The notes beneath the pieces are model-generated. The model saw nothing but the letters and a program-made list of their open reading frames with translations, did no database searches and had not been told where the DNA came from. 11,249 nucleotides of DNA. Origin: Planctomycetaceae bacterium (GTDB lineage: Bacteria; Planctomycetota; Planctomycetia; Pirellulales; JAEUIK01). This document shows positions 1-6,584 of this stretch, piece after piece. Every line of letters starts with the position of its first letter. Positions within the stretch are counted from its first letter, which is position 1. Where the stretch lies: assembly GCA_015493185.1 (NCBI GenBank), contig WGDQ01000811.1, forward strand, positions 1-11,249, in the 5' to 3' direction. Made by a program: the position numbers and the translations under genes.

Positions 1-511
1 GCGGCAGGGGCAATCGGCCCGCACGCACACCCAATACGCGCACCGCCACGACATTCGGCTCGACGACACGAATATCGAGTTCGACACGAAGCACCGGCGA
101 CAACCAGCCCTCGCGGTATCGGCAAGCCACGCACAGGCCGTGCTCCGTAATATGAACCCTCGGATTGGCGACCGATTCGGGAATAAGACTGCCGTGGTTT
201 TCTACGAGATCGACGGCCAGCCAACCGTTCAATTGTTGTTCGGTAAGCCAGACACTCCACGCCCCCTCTCGGCGTGCCTGATTTACGACAGATGAAACGC
301 GGCTCAGAAGTTCATCGCTCGCTTTGCGCTGAGCGACAGGATCGGAACGCGTCGCCTGCCGATAGAAGCCGGGAACGTGCCTTAGCGCCAGCCACGCGGC
401 AACACCTGCGGTGACGGCCCATGCAACACACACCCCCAGCGCAACGACCACCGCTCGATAGCGCATTGGAACACCGTTCTCACGGCCACGCCCCCCCGCA
501 CGCTTCGTCAT
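1..511 (-). CDS. Membrane-anchored protein of unknown function, N-terminal part (runs off left edge)
   Basis: The minus strand is open from an ATG at 511 to the window edge, giving 170 residues without a stop. The N-terminus is basic (MTKRAGGRGREN), followed by one hydrophobic segment at about residues 20-43 (AVVVALGVCVAWAVTAG...), so a single-pass anchor or uncleaved signal with the rest outside the cytoplasm is likely. After it come an amphipathic helix rich in charged residues (about 60-85), the stretch WLTEQQLNGWLAVDL (about 88-102) and a beta-rich region (VHITEHGLCVACRYREGW, then alternating hydrophobics). A second ATG at 466 is in frame and still precedes the hydrophobic segment. Neither start has a strong Shine-Dalgarno sequence, and I chose 511 because it is the longer form with a positive-inside N-terminus. 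I do not recognise a named family. The reading frame is credible because it stays open and gives a coherent membrane-protein profile. The C-terminus is missing. Confidence 0.72.
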   Translation of the reverse strand, partial: MTKRAGGRGRENGVPMRYRAVVVALGVCVAWAVTAGVAAWLALRHVPGFYRQATRSDPVAQRKASDELLSRVSSVVNQARREGAWSVWLTEQQLNGWLAVDLVENHGSLIPESVANPRVHITEHGLCVACRYREGWLSPVLRVELDIRVVEPNVVAVRVLGVRAGRLPLP

Positions 512-1134
512 CAGGATCTGCTATCCCGCGCCCCAGCAGCCCTGCATTGCCCTTTTTTTGCAAACGGTTCTTTCACCCCAGAGAATATATGCACATACGC
601 AGCCGCAAACCTGGTGCGCGGCCAGAAAACGGCCTGCGTGCAGCGGAGATTCGAGCACCATGCGTTTTGCAGAAGAGCCGCCCGCTGTCGTAAGCGGGGG
701 CGGATCATACGCTGAGCCGCGATTTCGCGTCAATGCAGATCGGATAACCAGAAAAACCGGATTCTTCGTCGCCGCGCTGCCTTGAAAGGCTCTCGGTACC
801 GGCCGCCGGTGGCCGCTGCAAAAAAAAACAAACTAAACCGCACGAACAAGGGTGGCGCTTTCGAGCGAAATCGCCCAAATGCCACAAAAACCACAGCATT
901 TTTTCGTTCAATATCGATCGTCGAAAAATTTTCTCTGTTATCCTCCAAAATGCGGGCTACGGTTGGGGAAATCCCAGTTTGTGAACGGCCTATGTTTTAG
1001 ATAGAGCCAATTGTTTGGACCGCTTGGAGAAGCCGCGTTCCGATTTGGCGTCTGCATGCGAAATGCACGCGCTCGAACGTGCTTTTTCAAGCGAAGCACC
1101 ATGCCGCGTAACCGACAAGCCTGTGGAACATCCG
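512..1134. other. Intergenic region between divergent genes, AT-richer centre
   Basis: No gene is supported here. The region separates the leftward membrane protein from the rightward GGDEF gene, so both promoters should lie in it. It is visibly richer in A and T around 815-955 (runs of A at 821-828 and of T at 900-904), as expected for a promoter zone. A possible extended -10 element for the GGDEF gene is TG-T-TATCCT at 936-944, without a convincing -35. A hairpin with a two-base bulge lies at 678-703. The stretch 1015-1134 is open in frame with the GGDEF gene from a TTG at 1015, but it encodes unconserved-looking sequence ahead of the transmembrane start, and I treat it as leader. Confidence 0.5.
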
Positions 1135-2823
1135 ATGTTCGTTCTTGGAAGCTCGCTCATCACGACAATCGTGCTCGCCGTTGTTCTAGTCATTTCCAGC
1201 CTCGTGGCCGGAGTATTGATTGGTTTGCAAATTGCAAGACCAAGCACCAAAACAAGCCGAACCGACCAGCCAGAGGCTGAGAACACCGACACCGATAGCG
1301 AAGAATCGGTCGACACGGAACGTGTGAAGGCCCTGCTGCTGAAACTACACGAAGTTTCGACCGGTGTGGCCGGCAACGTGCGCGACCACAACGAAACCAT
1401 TCACGCAATCACCAGCGAACTCGAACGGGCCGCCGCCAGTGGGAAACAGGGAGCGGCGTTGACCGACGATATCGACATTCTCAAGCTCGTGGCAGACATC
1501 GTCGATGCCAACAGCAAGCTGCAAGATCAGTTGGTCGAGGCAACCGAGATCATCGAAGACCAGGCTCGCGAGCTTCAGTGCCAGCTTGAAGAAGCCTTTC
1601 GCGATCCACTCACCGAGATTGCCAACCGCCGCGCCTTCGATCACGAGCTTGACCGGCGGTTGGCCGAACATCGCCGCACTGCCGCGCCCGTTGCACTGCT
1701 GATGCTCGATGTCGATCACTTCAAGCAGTTCAACGACCGTTACGGCCATCGAACGGGCGACGAAGTGCTTCGGGGCGTTGCATCGCTGCTGCAACAAGAG
1801 ATGCGGGAGATGGACTTGCCGGCCCGCTACGGTGGTGAAGAGTTCGGAGCCGTGTTGCCGCAAACCAGTATGTCCGAGGCCCAGAAGGCGGCCGAACGCG
1901 TCCGCAAGGCGATCGAGTCGACCCCCTTCGAATCGGAGCATGGCCCGTTGAAAGTCACTGTCAGCATTGGCGTGGCCATTGCTCAAGATGGCGACCAGCC
2001 GGGCAAACTTGTCGAGCGGGCCGATATGGCGCTATACGCCGCCAAACGAGGCGGTCGGAACCGCAGCTATTACCACGACGGAAACGGCTGCCACCCTGTC
2101 GGGGCACCGTCGAATGGCCCGAACCACAAGAACAACGCGAGCGATCAGGCAGCCCGCGCCGCCGGTTCCGCCGCAGTCGACCCCGCGCCGGATGAGGAGC
2201 CACGCGCCTCTTCACAAGGGCAAACCATTGTCGTCGAGGATTCTCCGGCCCCGCCTTCTCCCGAGGGTACGTTGATCCGTACTGATCCGCTCACGGGCCT
2301 GCCAAACCGACAAGCGTTCACCGAAGAACTGCACCGACGACTGGCCGAATGCCGCCGTCACGGCTCGATACTTTCAATCGTTGTGCTGCAAATCGACCGT
2401 TTCGACGAGATCAAACGTCGTCATGGTCCTGAAGCTGGCCGGTTGATCATCCAACAGGTGCCGCGTTTCTTGGCGGCCGCCATGCGGGAAAGTGATCTCA
2501 TTGCCCGCTACGACGAGGCCGGCTTTGCCGTGCTGCTGCCGGCCAGCGAGTTGCAGGGAGCGGCGATCGCAGCCGAACGGGTACGCACAGCCATCGCAAT
2601 GTGCGACAAGCTCCGCGTTCATGACGAGGCCATTCGCTTCACCGCCAGCCTAGGCGTGGCCCAAGCCAGCGGCGACGACGGCGTGACCTCGATCATCGGC
2701 CGCGCACAGCTCGCCCTCTACGCAGCGGCAGAGCGGGGTGGCAATCGCACGTTTGTCTGCGATGGCATCCATTGCGAAGACGCCACGAGCCAGCAGGGCA
2801 CCATCGCCACGTTCAGCGGCTGA
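1135..2823 (+). CDS. Membrane-anchored tandem-GGDEF protein: diguanylate cyclase plus degenerate GGDEF domain
   Basis: This 562-residue protein should make cyclic di-GMP from two GTP at the inner face of the membrane. It has one transmembrane helix at about 6-31, a helical, probably coiled-coil, stalk at about 63-156, GGDEF domain 1 at about 157-314, a low-complexity Pro/Ala/Ser linker at about 315-382 and GGDEF domain 2 at about 383-545. Domain 1 is complete: DPLTEIANRR, metal-site LDVDHFKQFND (D192), signature GGEEF at 233-237, and the inhibitory I-site RxxD at 224-227, five residues before the signature as in canonical cyclases. In domain 2 the signature is DEAGF (460-464), the first metal Asp is Gln and the guanine-contact Asn is Lys, so it should be catalytically dead, yet RESD (451-454) keeps the I-site at the right spacing. 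I chose the ATG at 1135 because the transmembrane helix follows directly. An in-frame TTG at 1015 would add 40 residues in front of it. No EAL or HD-GYP domain is present. The gene appears monocistronic. Confidence 0.9.
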   Translation: MFVLGSSLITTIVLAVVLVISSLVAGVLIGLQIARPSTKTSRTDQPEAENTDTDSEESVDTERVKALLLKLHEVSTGVAGNVRDHNETIHAITSELERAAASGKQGAALTDDIDILKLVADIVDANSKLQDQLVEATEIIEDQARELQCQLEEAFRDPLTEIANRRAFDHELDRRLAEHRRTAAPVALLMLDVDHFKQFNDRYGHRTGDEVLRGVASLLQQEMREMDLPARYGGEEFGAVLPQTSMSEAQKAAERVRKAIESTPFESEHGPLKVTVSIGVAIAQDGDQPGKLVERADMALYAAKRGGRNRSYYHDGNGCHPVGAPSNGPNHKNNASDQAARAAGSAAVDPAPDEEPRASSQGQTIVVEDSPAPPSPEGTLIRTDPLTGLPNRQAFTEELHRRLAECRRHGSILSIVVLQIDRFDEIKRRHGPEAGRLIIQQVPRFLAAAMRESDLIARYDEAGFAVLLPASELQGAAIAAERVRTAIAMCDKLRVHDEAIRFTASLGVAQASGDDGVTSIIGRAQLALYAAAERGGNRTFVCDGIHCEDATSQQGTIATFSG

Positions 2824-2962
2824 CGTTTTTTCCACACGATCGCGCTTCGCTGCACAGCGGGCCGGCGTGCTCCAGCCTGTCCGCTTCAAAACCGCACGGT
2901 ACGGCAGGGTGCCGAAACGCGCCCACCCCGTGTAAAGCACGGCCAGAAAGAATGGTTGGGCG

Positions 2963-2996
2963 ACCTGCCGGCCGGCAGGCAGGCAGGCAGGCAGGT
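2963..2996. repeat. Perfect 16-bp palindrome followed by (CAGG)5 microsatellite
   Basis: Positions 2964-2979 form a perfect palindrome, CCTGCCGG-CCGGCAGG. Its last four bases are the first of five uninterrupted CAGG units at 2976-2995. The outermost bases again pair: ACCTGCC at 2963-2969 is the reverse complement of GGCAGGT at 2990-2996. The element therefore can fold in several registers, and looks like a palindromic repeat whose right arm expanded by slippage. It lies between two genes in the same direction and has no T-run, so it is a poor intrinsic terminator. Confidence 0.85.
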
Positions 2997-3243
2997 GAAT
3001 CTCGGCCGGCGAGCGATTATGATGGTCTGCGATCACGCGACGGAGCAGCCAGAGTGCCTTGCCCGATGGCAAATGGTTCTTTTGCGGCAACCCCGTCGCC
3101 TGCGGCAAACGCTTGAACGCCAACGGTGCCTGGTCCCGCTCGGTTTGTGAATGGGCCAATTTCACCTTTTACCGCCAGCCGGCTGTGGTGGGCGCAAAGC
3201 ACGATGGCCAGTTCCGTTGGCTCGAGCGAGCCGTCCTTCCCGA

Positions 3244-3292
3244 TTGATCTTGGTCTTGCCAGGTTGTATTCATCCTGCCCCCCTCGAAGGAG
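3244..3292 (+). promoter_or_regulatory. Candidate promoter and Shine-Dalgarno sequence of the oxidoreductase gene
   Basis: AAGGAG at 3287-3292 sits nine bases before the ATG at 3302 and is a strong ribosome binding site that fixes the start. Upstream, TTGATC (3244-3249) and TATTCA (3267-3272) are 17 bases apart, a sigma70-like arrangement with only partial hexamer matches. The ribosome site is convincing; the promoter is tentative. Confidence 0.4.
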
Positions 3293-3301
3293 TTCCCGCC
3301 C

Positions 3302-4594
3302 ATGTCCAAGCCCACGCCTGTAACGCGACGCCGCTTTCTGCAAACCACCGGCACGGCAACCGCCGCGGTTGCTTGGACCGCCAAGAGCTACGCAAGAATT
3401 GCGGGCGCCAACGAGCGCATTCGCATCGGGTTCATTGGGGCCGGCGGCATGGCCACGGCCCACATGCGCACGATCAAGGCACTCAAAGATCAAGACAACG
3501 TCGAAGCGGTTGTGGTGTGCGACTGCTGGGAAACCCGCGCCCGCCAAGGGGCCAAGGTGTGCGATGCCCCACAGGTGGTTACCGACTACCGCCGCGTGCT
3601 GGACGATCCATCCATCCATTACGTGACCATCGCCACCCCCGAGCACCAACACGCACACATGACGATCGACGCCCTTGATGCGGGCAAAGCGGTTTACTGC
3701 GAAAAGCCGATGACGCACACGATCGAAGAGGCGCAGGCCGTGGTGAAGAAGCAGCGTCAAACCGGTTTGCCTTTGCAGATTGGCGTGCAATCGATGTCGG
3801 ACGATAGCTACATTTCGGCCGCCAAGGCGATCAAGCAAGGCGTGATCGGACAGGTCGTGCAGGCGCAGATCGAATACGTTCGCCGCTATGGGAAACAGGG
3901 ACCGTGGCGGCGCCCCGATCTGGACGAAAAGATGCCGAAACCCAACGATCTGGACTGGCAAGCGTGGCTTGGCCCGGCACCCAAGATCGACTGGAACCCG
4001 CACCACTACTTCGAATGGCGCAACTACGCGGCCTACTCGGGTGGCATCGCCACCGATCTGTTCATTCATCGCATCACGCGCATCATCCGGGCTTGCGGTC
4101 TTTCCTATCCGCGTCGGGCCGTGGGCATGGGCGGCATTTGGCAGTGGCCCGATGGGCGCGACTTGCCTGACAATTTCGAAATGATCTGCGAATACCCGCA
4201 GGGCATGACCGTTTATGTGTTGGGCACAATGAGCAACCGGGTCGGCATCGACCACCTGATCCGCGGCTATCGGGGCACGCTGTATTTCACCTCCGACGGT
4301 TGGGTGGCCAAAGACAAAGACGGGAAAGTTCTGGCCCAACACAAGAAGACCGGAGGCGAGCGGATCGACCTGCACCACACCAACCTGCACAACCATCTCC
4401 GCAATGGCGAGCCGTTGAACTGCCCGCCCGAGATCGGTCTGGCTGGCGTGGTGGCCGTGTGCATGGCCAATGAATCGTGGCGCAGCAGCCGCATGATGGG
4501 GTGGGACTCGAAAAACGAGAAAATGGTGCCTGCCGATACGCTCGATTTGCCACACACTCCGGCCGAAACGCCCATCGGGCTGGCTTCGTCGTGA
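3302..4594 (+). CDS. Tat-exported Gfo/Idh/MocA family NAD(P)-dependent oxidoreductase
   Basis: This 430-residue protein has the length and layout of the Gfo/Idh/MocA family, which oxidises or reduces sugars, inositols and related polyols with a bound nicotinamide cofactor. A twin-arginine signal is plain: TRRRFLQ at 8-14, then an Ala/Thr-rich hydrophobic stretch to about 32, so the folded, cofactor-loaded enzyme is probably exported to the periplasm. The Rossmann fold starts with IGFIGAGGMA (42-51). CEKPMTHTIEEA at 133-144 holds the family EKP motif, whose Lys (135) contributes to cofactor and substrate binding. The C-terminal domain includes GGIATDLFIHRI (248-257), where His256 is the probable catalytic residue. 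The substrate cannot be read from sequence. Planctomycetes carry many such Tat-type paralogues, often linked to polysaccharide breakdown, but no glycoside hydrolase or sulfatase is adjacent here. The start is supported by AAGGAG nine bases upstream. Confidence 0.93.
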   Translation: MSKPTPVTRRRFLQTTGTATAAVAWTAKSYARIAGANERIRIGFIGAGGMATAHMRTIKALKDQDNVEAVVVCDCWETRARQGAKVCDAPQVVTDYRRVLDDPSIHYVTIATPEHQHAHMTIDALDAGKAVYCEKPMTHTIEEAQAVVKKQRQTGLPLQIGVQSMSDDSYISAAKAIKQGVIGQVVQAQIEYVRRYGKQGPWRRPDLDEKMPKPNDLDWQAWLGPAPKIDWNPHHYFEWRNYAAYSGGIATDLFIHRITRIIRACGLSYPRRAVGMGGIWQWPDGRDLPDNFEMICEYPQGMTVYVLGTMSNRVGIDHLIRGYRGTLYFTSDGWVAKDKDGKVLAQHKKTGGERIDLHHTNLHNHLRNGEPLNCPPEIGLAGVVAVCMANESWRSSRMMGWDSKNEKMVPADTLDLPHTPAETPIGLASS

Positions 4595-5184
4595 TCGGCC
4601 CACCCGCTCTCGGCATTGGTTCTCTTTCTTTCAAGAGACGTTCGGGGACCGCGGGGACGTTCGTTCGCAGCTTCCACTGTTCTGCCGAAGCCGGCGAATA
4701 TCGCGGACTGAGCGGCTGGCAAAGCGGCAAGCAGATTTCGGCCGCGGCGGCCTTGCACATGGTTGCCGCGGATCTGCGCGCGTGGTCCGACCGACTCAGC
4801 GCAGGCACGCCCCAGGGCCCCGGTCCGCGCTCGCTGGCTCGCGTTTGACCGATCGTCTTCGTTTTTTTGGCAACGGTTTCGCCGCGTGAAGTTGTTGCGC
4901 CTTCTTGGTTGGAGGAAGGCGGACGATGCGAAAAAGATGCGCAACGGCCGAATCTGCTGAAAAACGGGAAACGGTCCTTGTGCGTCGTTCACCTCCTGCC
5001 GACACGCGCTGCCACTACACTTCGCTGATTGCCGTCTTTTTTACAAAGGGTGGCCGCGCTGTGTCCGTCGCGACGGCACGACGGACAGGAGGAGCTCCAG
5101 AAGAAAGCCGAGAGACGCACGCGAGACCAGCCAGCGCCGTTTCTGCCCAATGGGGCCCGGCGCGCGGCAACGTGCGGCAACAGT
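4595..5184. other. Convergent intergenic region without supportable gene
   Basis: This 590-base gap lies between two genes that converge on it, so terminators for both would be expected. I find small stems (TCTCTT/AAGAGA at 4621-4638; 9-bp arms at 5062-5087) but no stem followed by a T-run on the proper strand. The octamer GACGTTCG occurs twice, at 4637-4644 and 4656-4663. A strong Shine-Dalgarno-like GGAGGAAGG (4911-4919) precedes an ATG at 4926, but the resulting frame overlaps the neighbouring racemase gene antisense and has no recognisable protein character. Confidence 0.5.
5062..5087. repeat. Inverted repeat with 9-bp perfect arms
   Basis: TGTCCGTCG (5062-5070) and CGACGGACA (5079-5087) are perfect reverse complements around an 8-base loop. 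A competing short palindrome, CCGTCGCGACGG (5065-5076), uses the left arm and the loop. The repeat lies about 100 bases past the end of the leftward racemase gene. No T-run follows on either strand, so an intrinsic terminator is not supported, though an RNA hairpin or protein site is possible. Confidence 0.45.
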
Positions 5185-6252
5185 TCAGCGGCCAAAGCCG
5201 GCTAGCGAGGCGGGCATTTTCGGCAAAGTGAGCGTGCGGCCGTCGGAGGTGGGCACCTCTTCGAAGCTGCCCCGGGCTTGCCATTGTGGCAGCCGCTTCA
5301 CCTCCTCGAAGGTAAGCACCGGCTCAACGCATGCATCGGCCTCGGCAAACAACTGCTTCCACTCTTCCAGCGTTTTCGAGCCGAATGCCGTGCAGAGTTT
5401 TTCAACCACTTCGTCATTCTGCTCGATGTCGACGTGGTTGATCTGCTTCAGCTCGGGCAAGCCGAGCACATCGACCAGCGCGAACCAGAACTTGGGCTCG
5501 AGCGCCCCGACGCTGATGAAGCGGCCGTCGGCTGTGCGAAAGATGCGATAGCAAGGTGCCCCGCCGCTGAGAATTTCGCCGTCGCGACGCAAATCGCGAC
5601 CTTCGGCCGCCACGGTGGCAAACGAGGTGGTCATGAGCGGCAGCAACTGCTCGCTCATGCTCAGGTCGATGTGTCGTCCCGTTCCCGTCCGCTGCCGTTC
5701 GAGCAGGGCAGCCAGAATCAACATTGCCCCAACGTACGAACCGGCCGCGGTGTCGGCCGCCTGCAACTGCGGATTGGGTGGCATCGGACCATCGCCGCCG
5801 CTGATCGACAGCACACCGGCTAGCGCTTGATAGTTCAGATCGTGACCCGCCCGCTGAGACAGCGGCCCTGTGGCCCCATAGCCCGAAATGCTGCACACGA
5901 CGATGCGCGGGTTCCGTTCGTGCAGCCGATCGTAGCCGATTCCCAGGCGGTCGATCACACCGGGCCGAAACCCTTCAACCACCACGTCGGCATCGGCCAC
6001 CATTTCAAGGAATCGCTCTCGATCCTCGGGCTTCTTCAGGTCGAGCGAGAGCACCTGCTTGCCACGATTCACCGCCAGGTAACCCGCCGAAACGTCGCCC
6101 GCCATCGGGGGCCAAAGCGCCATGTAGTCGCCCGGGGCGGGCGGCTCGATCTTGGTGACACGAGCTCCCATGTCGCGCAGAATTTGCGTACACAACGGGC
6201 CGGGCAGCAACAACGACAAATCGAGCACATGGACGTCTTCGAGCGGCAACAT
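5185..6252 (-). CDS. Alpha-methylacyl-CoA racemase-type protein (CaiB/BaiF, family III CoA-transferase fold)
   Basis: This 355-residue protein belongs to the CaiB/BaiF superfamily, seen in LLLPGPLCTQILRDMGARVTKIE near the N-terminus, EGFRPGV (93-99) and ATGP (127-130). Within it the active-site pattern is that of alpha-methylacyl-CoA racemases, which invert the 2-methyl centre of acyl-CoA thioesters, rather than that of formyl-CoA transferases. RAGHDLNYQALAG places His137, AADTAAG places Asp167 and VGALEPKF places Glu252. The spacings of 30 and 85 residues equal those of His126, Asp156 and Glu241 in Mycobacterium tuberculosis MCR. ADACVEPVLTFEEV near the C-terminus is also typical of racemases. 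I chose the ATG at 6252 because GGGAGAGA lies about ten bases upstream; a GTG at 6276 would add eight residues but has no ribosome site. No fatty-acid or bile-acid degradation genes are adjacent, so the substrate is unknown. Confidence 0.88.
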   Translation of the reverse strand: MLPLEDVHVLDLSLLLPGPLCTQILRDMGARVTKIEPPAPGDYMALWPPMAGDVSAGYLAVNRGKQVLSLDLKKPEDRERFLEMVADADVVVEGFRPGVIDRLGIGYDRLHERNPRIVVCSISGYGATGPLSQRAGHDLNYQALAGVLSISGGDGPMPPNPQLQAADTAAGSYVGAMLILAALLERQRTGTGRHIDLSMSEQLLPLMTTSFATVAAEGRDLRRDGEILSGGAPCYRIFRTADGRFISVGALEPKFWFALVDVLGLPELKQINHVDIEQNDEVVEKLCTAFGSKTLEEWKQLFAEADACVEPVLTFEEVKRLPQWQARGSFEEVPTSDGRTLTLPKMPASLAGFGR

Positions 6253-6493
6253 CTGACGGTTCTCTCTCCCAATCACGGTTTCACAAGCTGGGCCGACTGT
6301 TGTGAACCGTAGCGGGCCACGGCGAAGAATTCAATCGTGCCGCCCATTGCCGCACGAAGAACCAACCGGCCTATCGGCTGGTTTCTCGTCGGGTTTTCTT
6401 CTCGATGCCGAGGCCAGGTTTGAACGTTGTCGTAGCGGGCTGGGCAGCGCAAAAAGTGAGACGGCCGCCCGGGCCGTAGGCGACCGCCTCGAA

Positions 6494-6511
6494 AGTGGCC
6501 GTGCGGCCACT
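6494..6511. repeat. Perfect hairpin with 7-bp stem and 4-base loop
   Basis: AGTGGCC (6494-6500) pairs perfectly with GGCCACT (6505-6511) around GTGC. It lies about 50-65 bases beyond the putative RTX terminator in the direction of transcription. No T-run follows on the minus strand, so it may be a secondary RNA structure or a protein site rather than a terminator. Confidence 0.45.
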
Positions 6512-6559
6512 GTCGCGCCCAGTCTCGTTCTCCGGCAGAAGGAGGACGAGGGAGGAAGG

Positions 6560-6578
6560 AAAAAACCGTTGCACGGCT
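6560..6578 (-). terminator. Probable intrinsic terminator of the RTX gene
   Basis: Read on the minus strand, the stop codon of the RTX gene (6587-6585) is followed seven bases later by AGCCGT-GCA-ACGGTT and a run of six T (6565-6560). The stem has six pairs including one G-T wobble, and a three-base loop. It is short, but its place and the T-run fit rho-independent termination. Confidence 0.55.
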
Positions 6579-6584
6579 AGCGAG

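Larger units (their letters stand above)
2824..3301. other. Intergenic region with microsatellite/palindrome
   Basis: I see no supportable gene in these 478 bases. Short frames exist but have no recognisable domain, and some overlap the simple repeat. The region contains the CAGG repeat and palindrome at 2963-2996 and, at its right end, the promoter-like elements and Shine-Dalgarno sequence of the oxidoreductase gene. No convincing terminator for the GGDEF gene is visible: a T-run follows the stop at once (2826-2831), but no stable stem precedes it. Confidence 0.5.
6253..6584. other. Intergenic region between two leftward genes
   Basis: This 332-base gap holds the 3' end signals of the RTX gene and the upstream region of the racemase gene. 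From right to left on the minus strand it contains a probable terminator (6560-6578), a perfect 7-bp hairpin (6494-6511) and a weaker imperfect hairpin at 6360-6383. The Shine-Dalgarno sequence of the racemase gene is at 6263-6270. I see no clear -35/-10 pair and no gene. The length of the gap and the terminator suggest that the two genes are transcribed separately. Confidence 0.5.

Noticed and set aside
1345..1986. 213-codon minus-strand frame
   Set aside because: It lies wholly antisense to the first GGDEF domain and has no protein-family character.
2956..3150. 64-codon plus-strand frame across the CAGG repeat
   Set aside because: It starts at TTG, includes the microsatellite (PAGRQAGRQ) and has no ribosome site or recognised family.
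3017..4603. 528-codon open frame on the minus strand opposite the oxidoreductase gene
   Set aside because: It is antisense to a gene with clear Gfo/Idh/MocA motifs, has no recognisable domain, and such long shadows are common in GC-rich genes.
4926..5231. Possible small gene after a strong GGAGGAAGG (4911-4919)
   Set aside because: The Shine-Dalgarno match is good, but the frame is rich in Arg, Ala and Ser, has no domain, and ends antisense inside the racemase gene.
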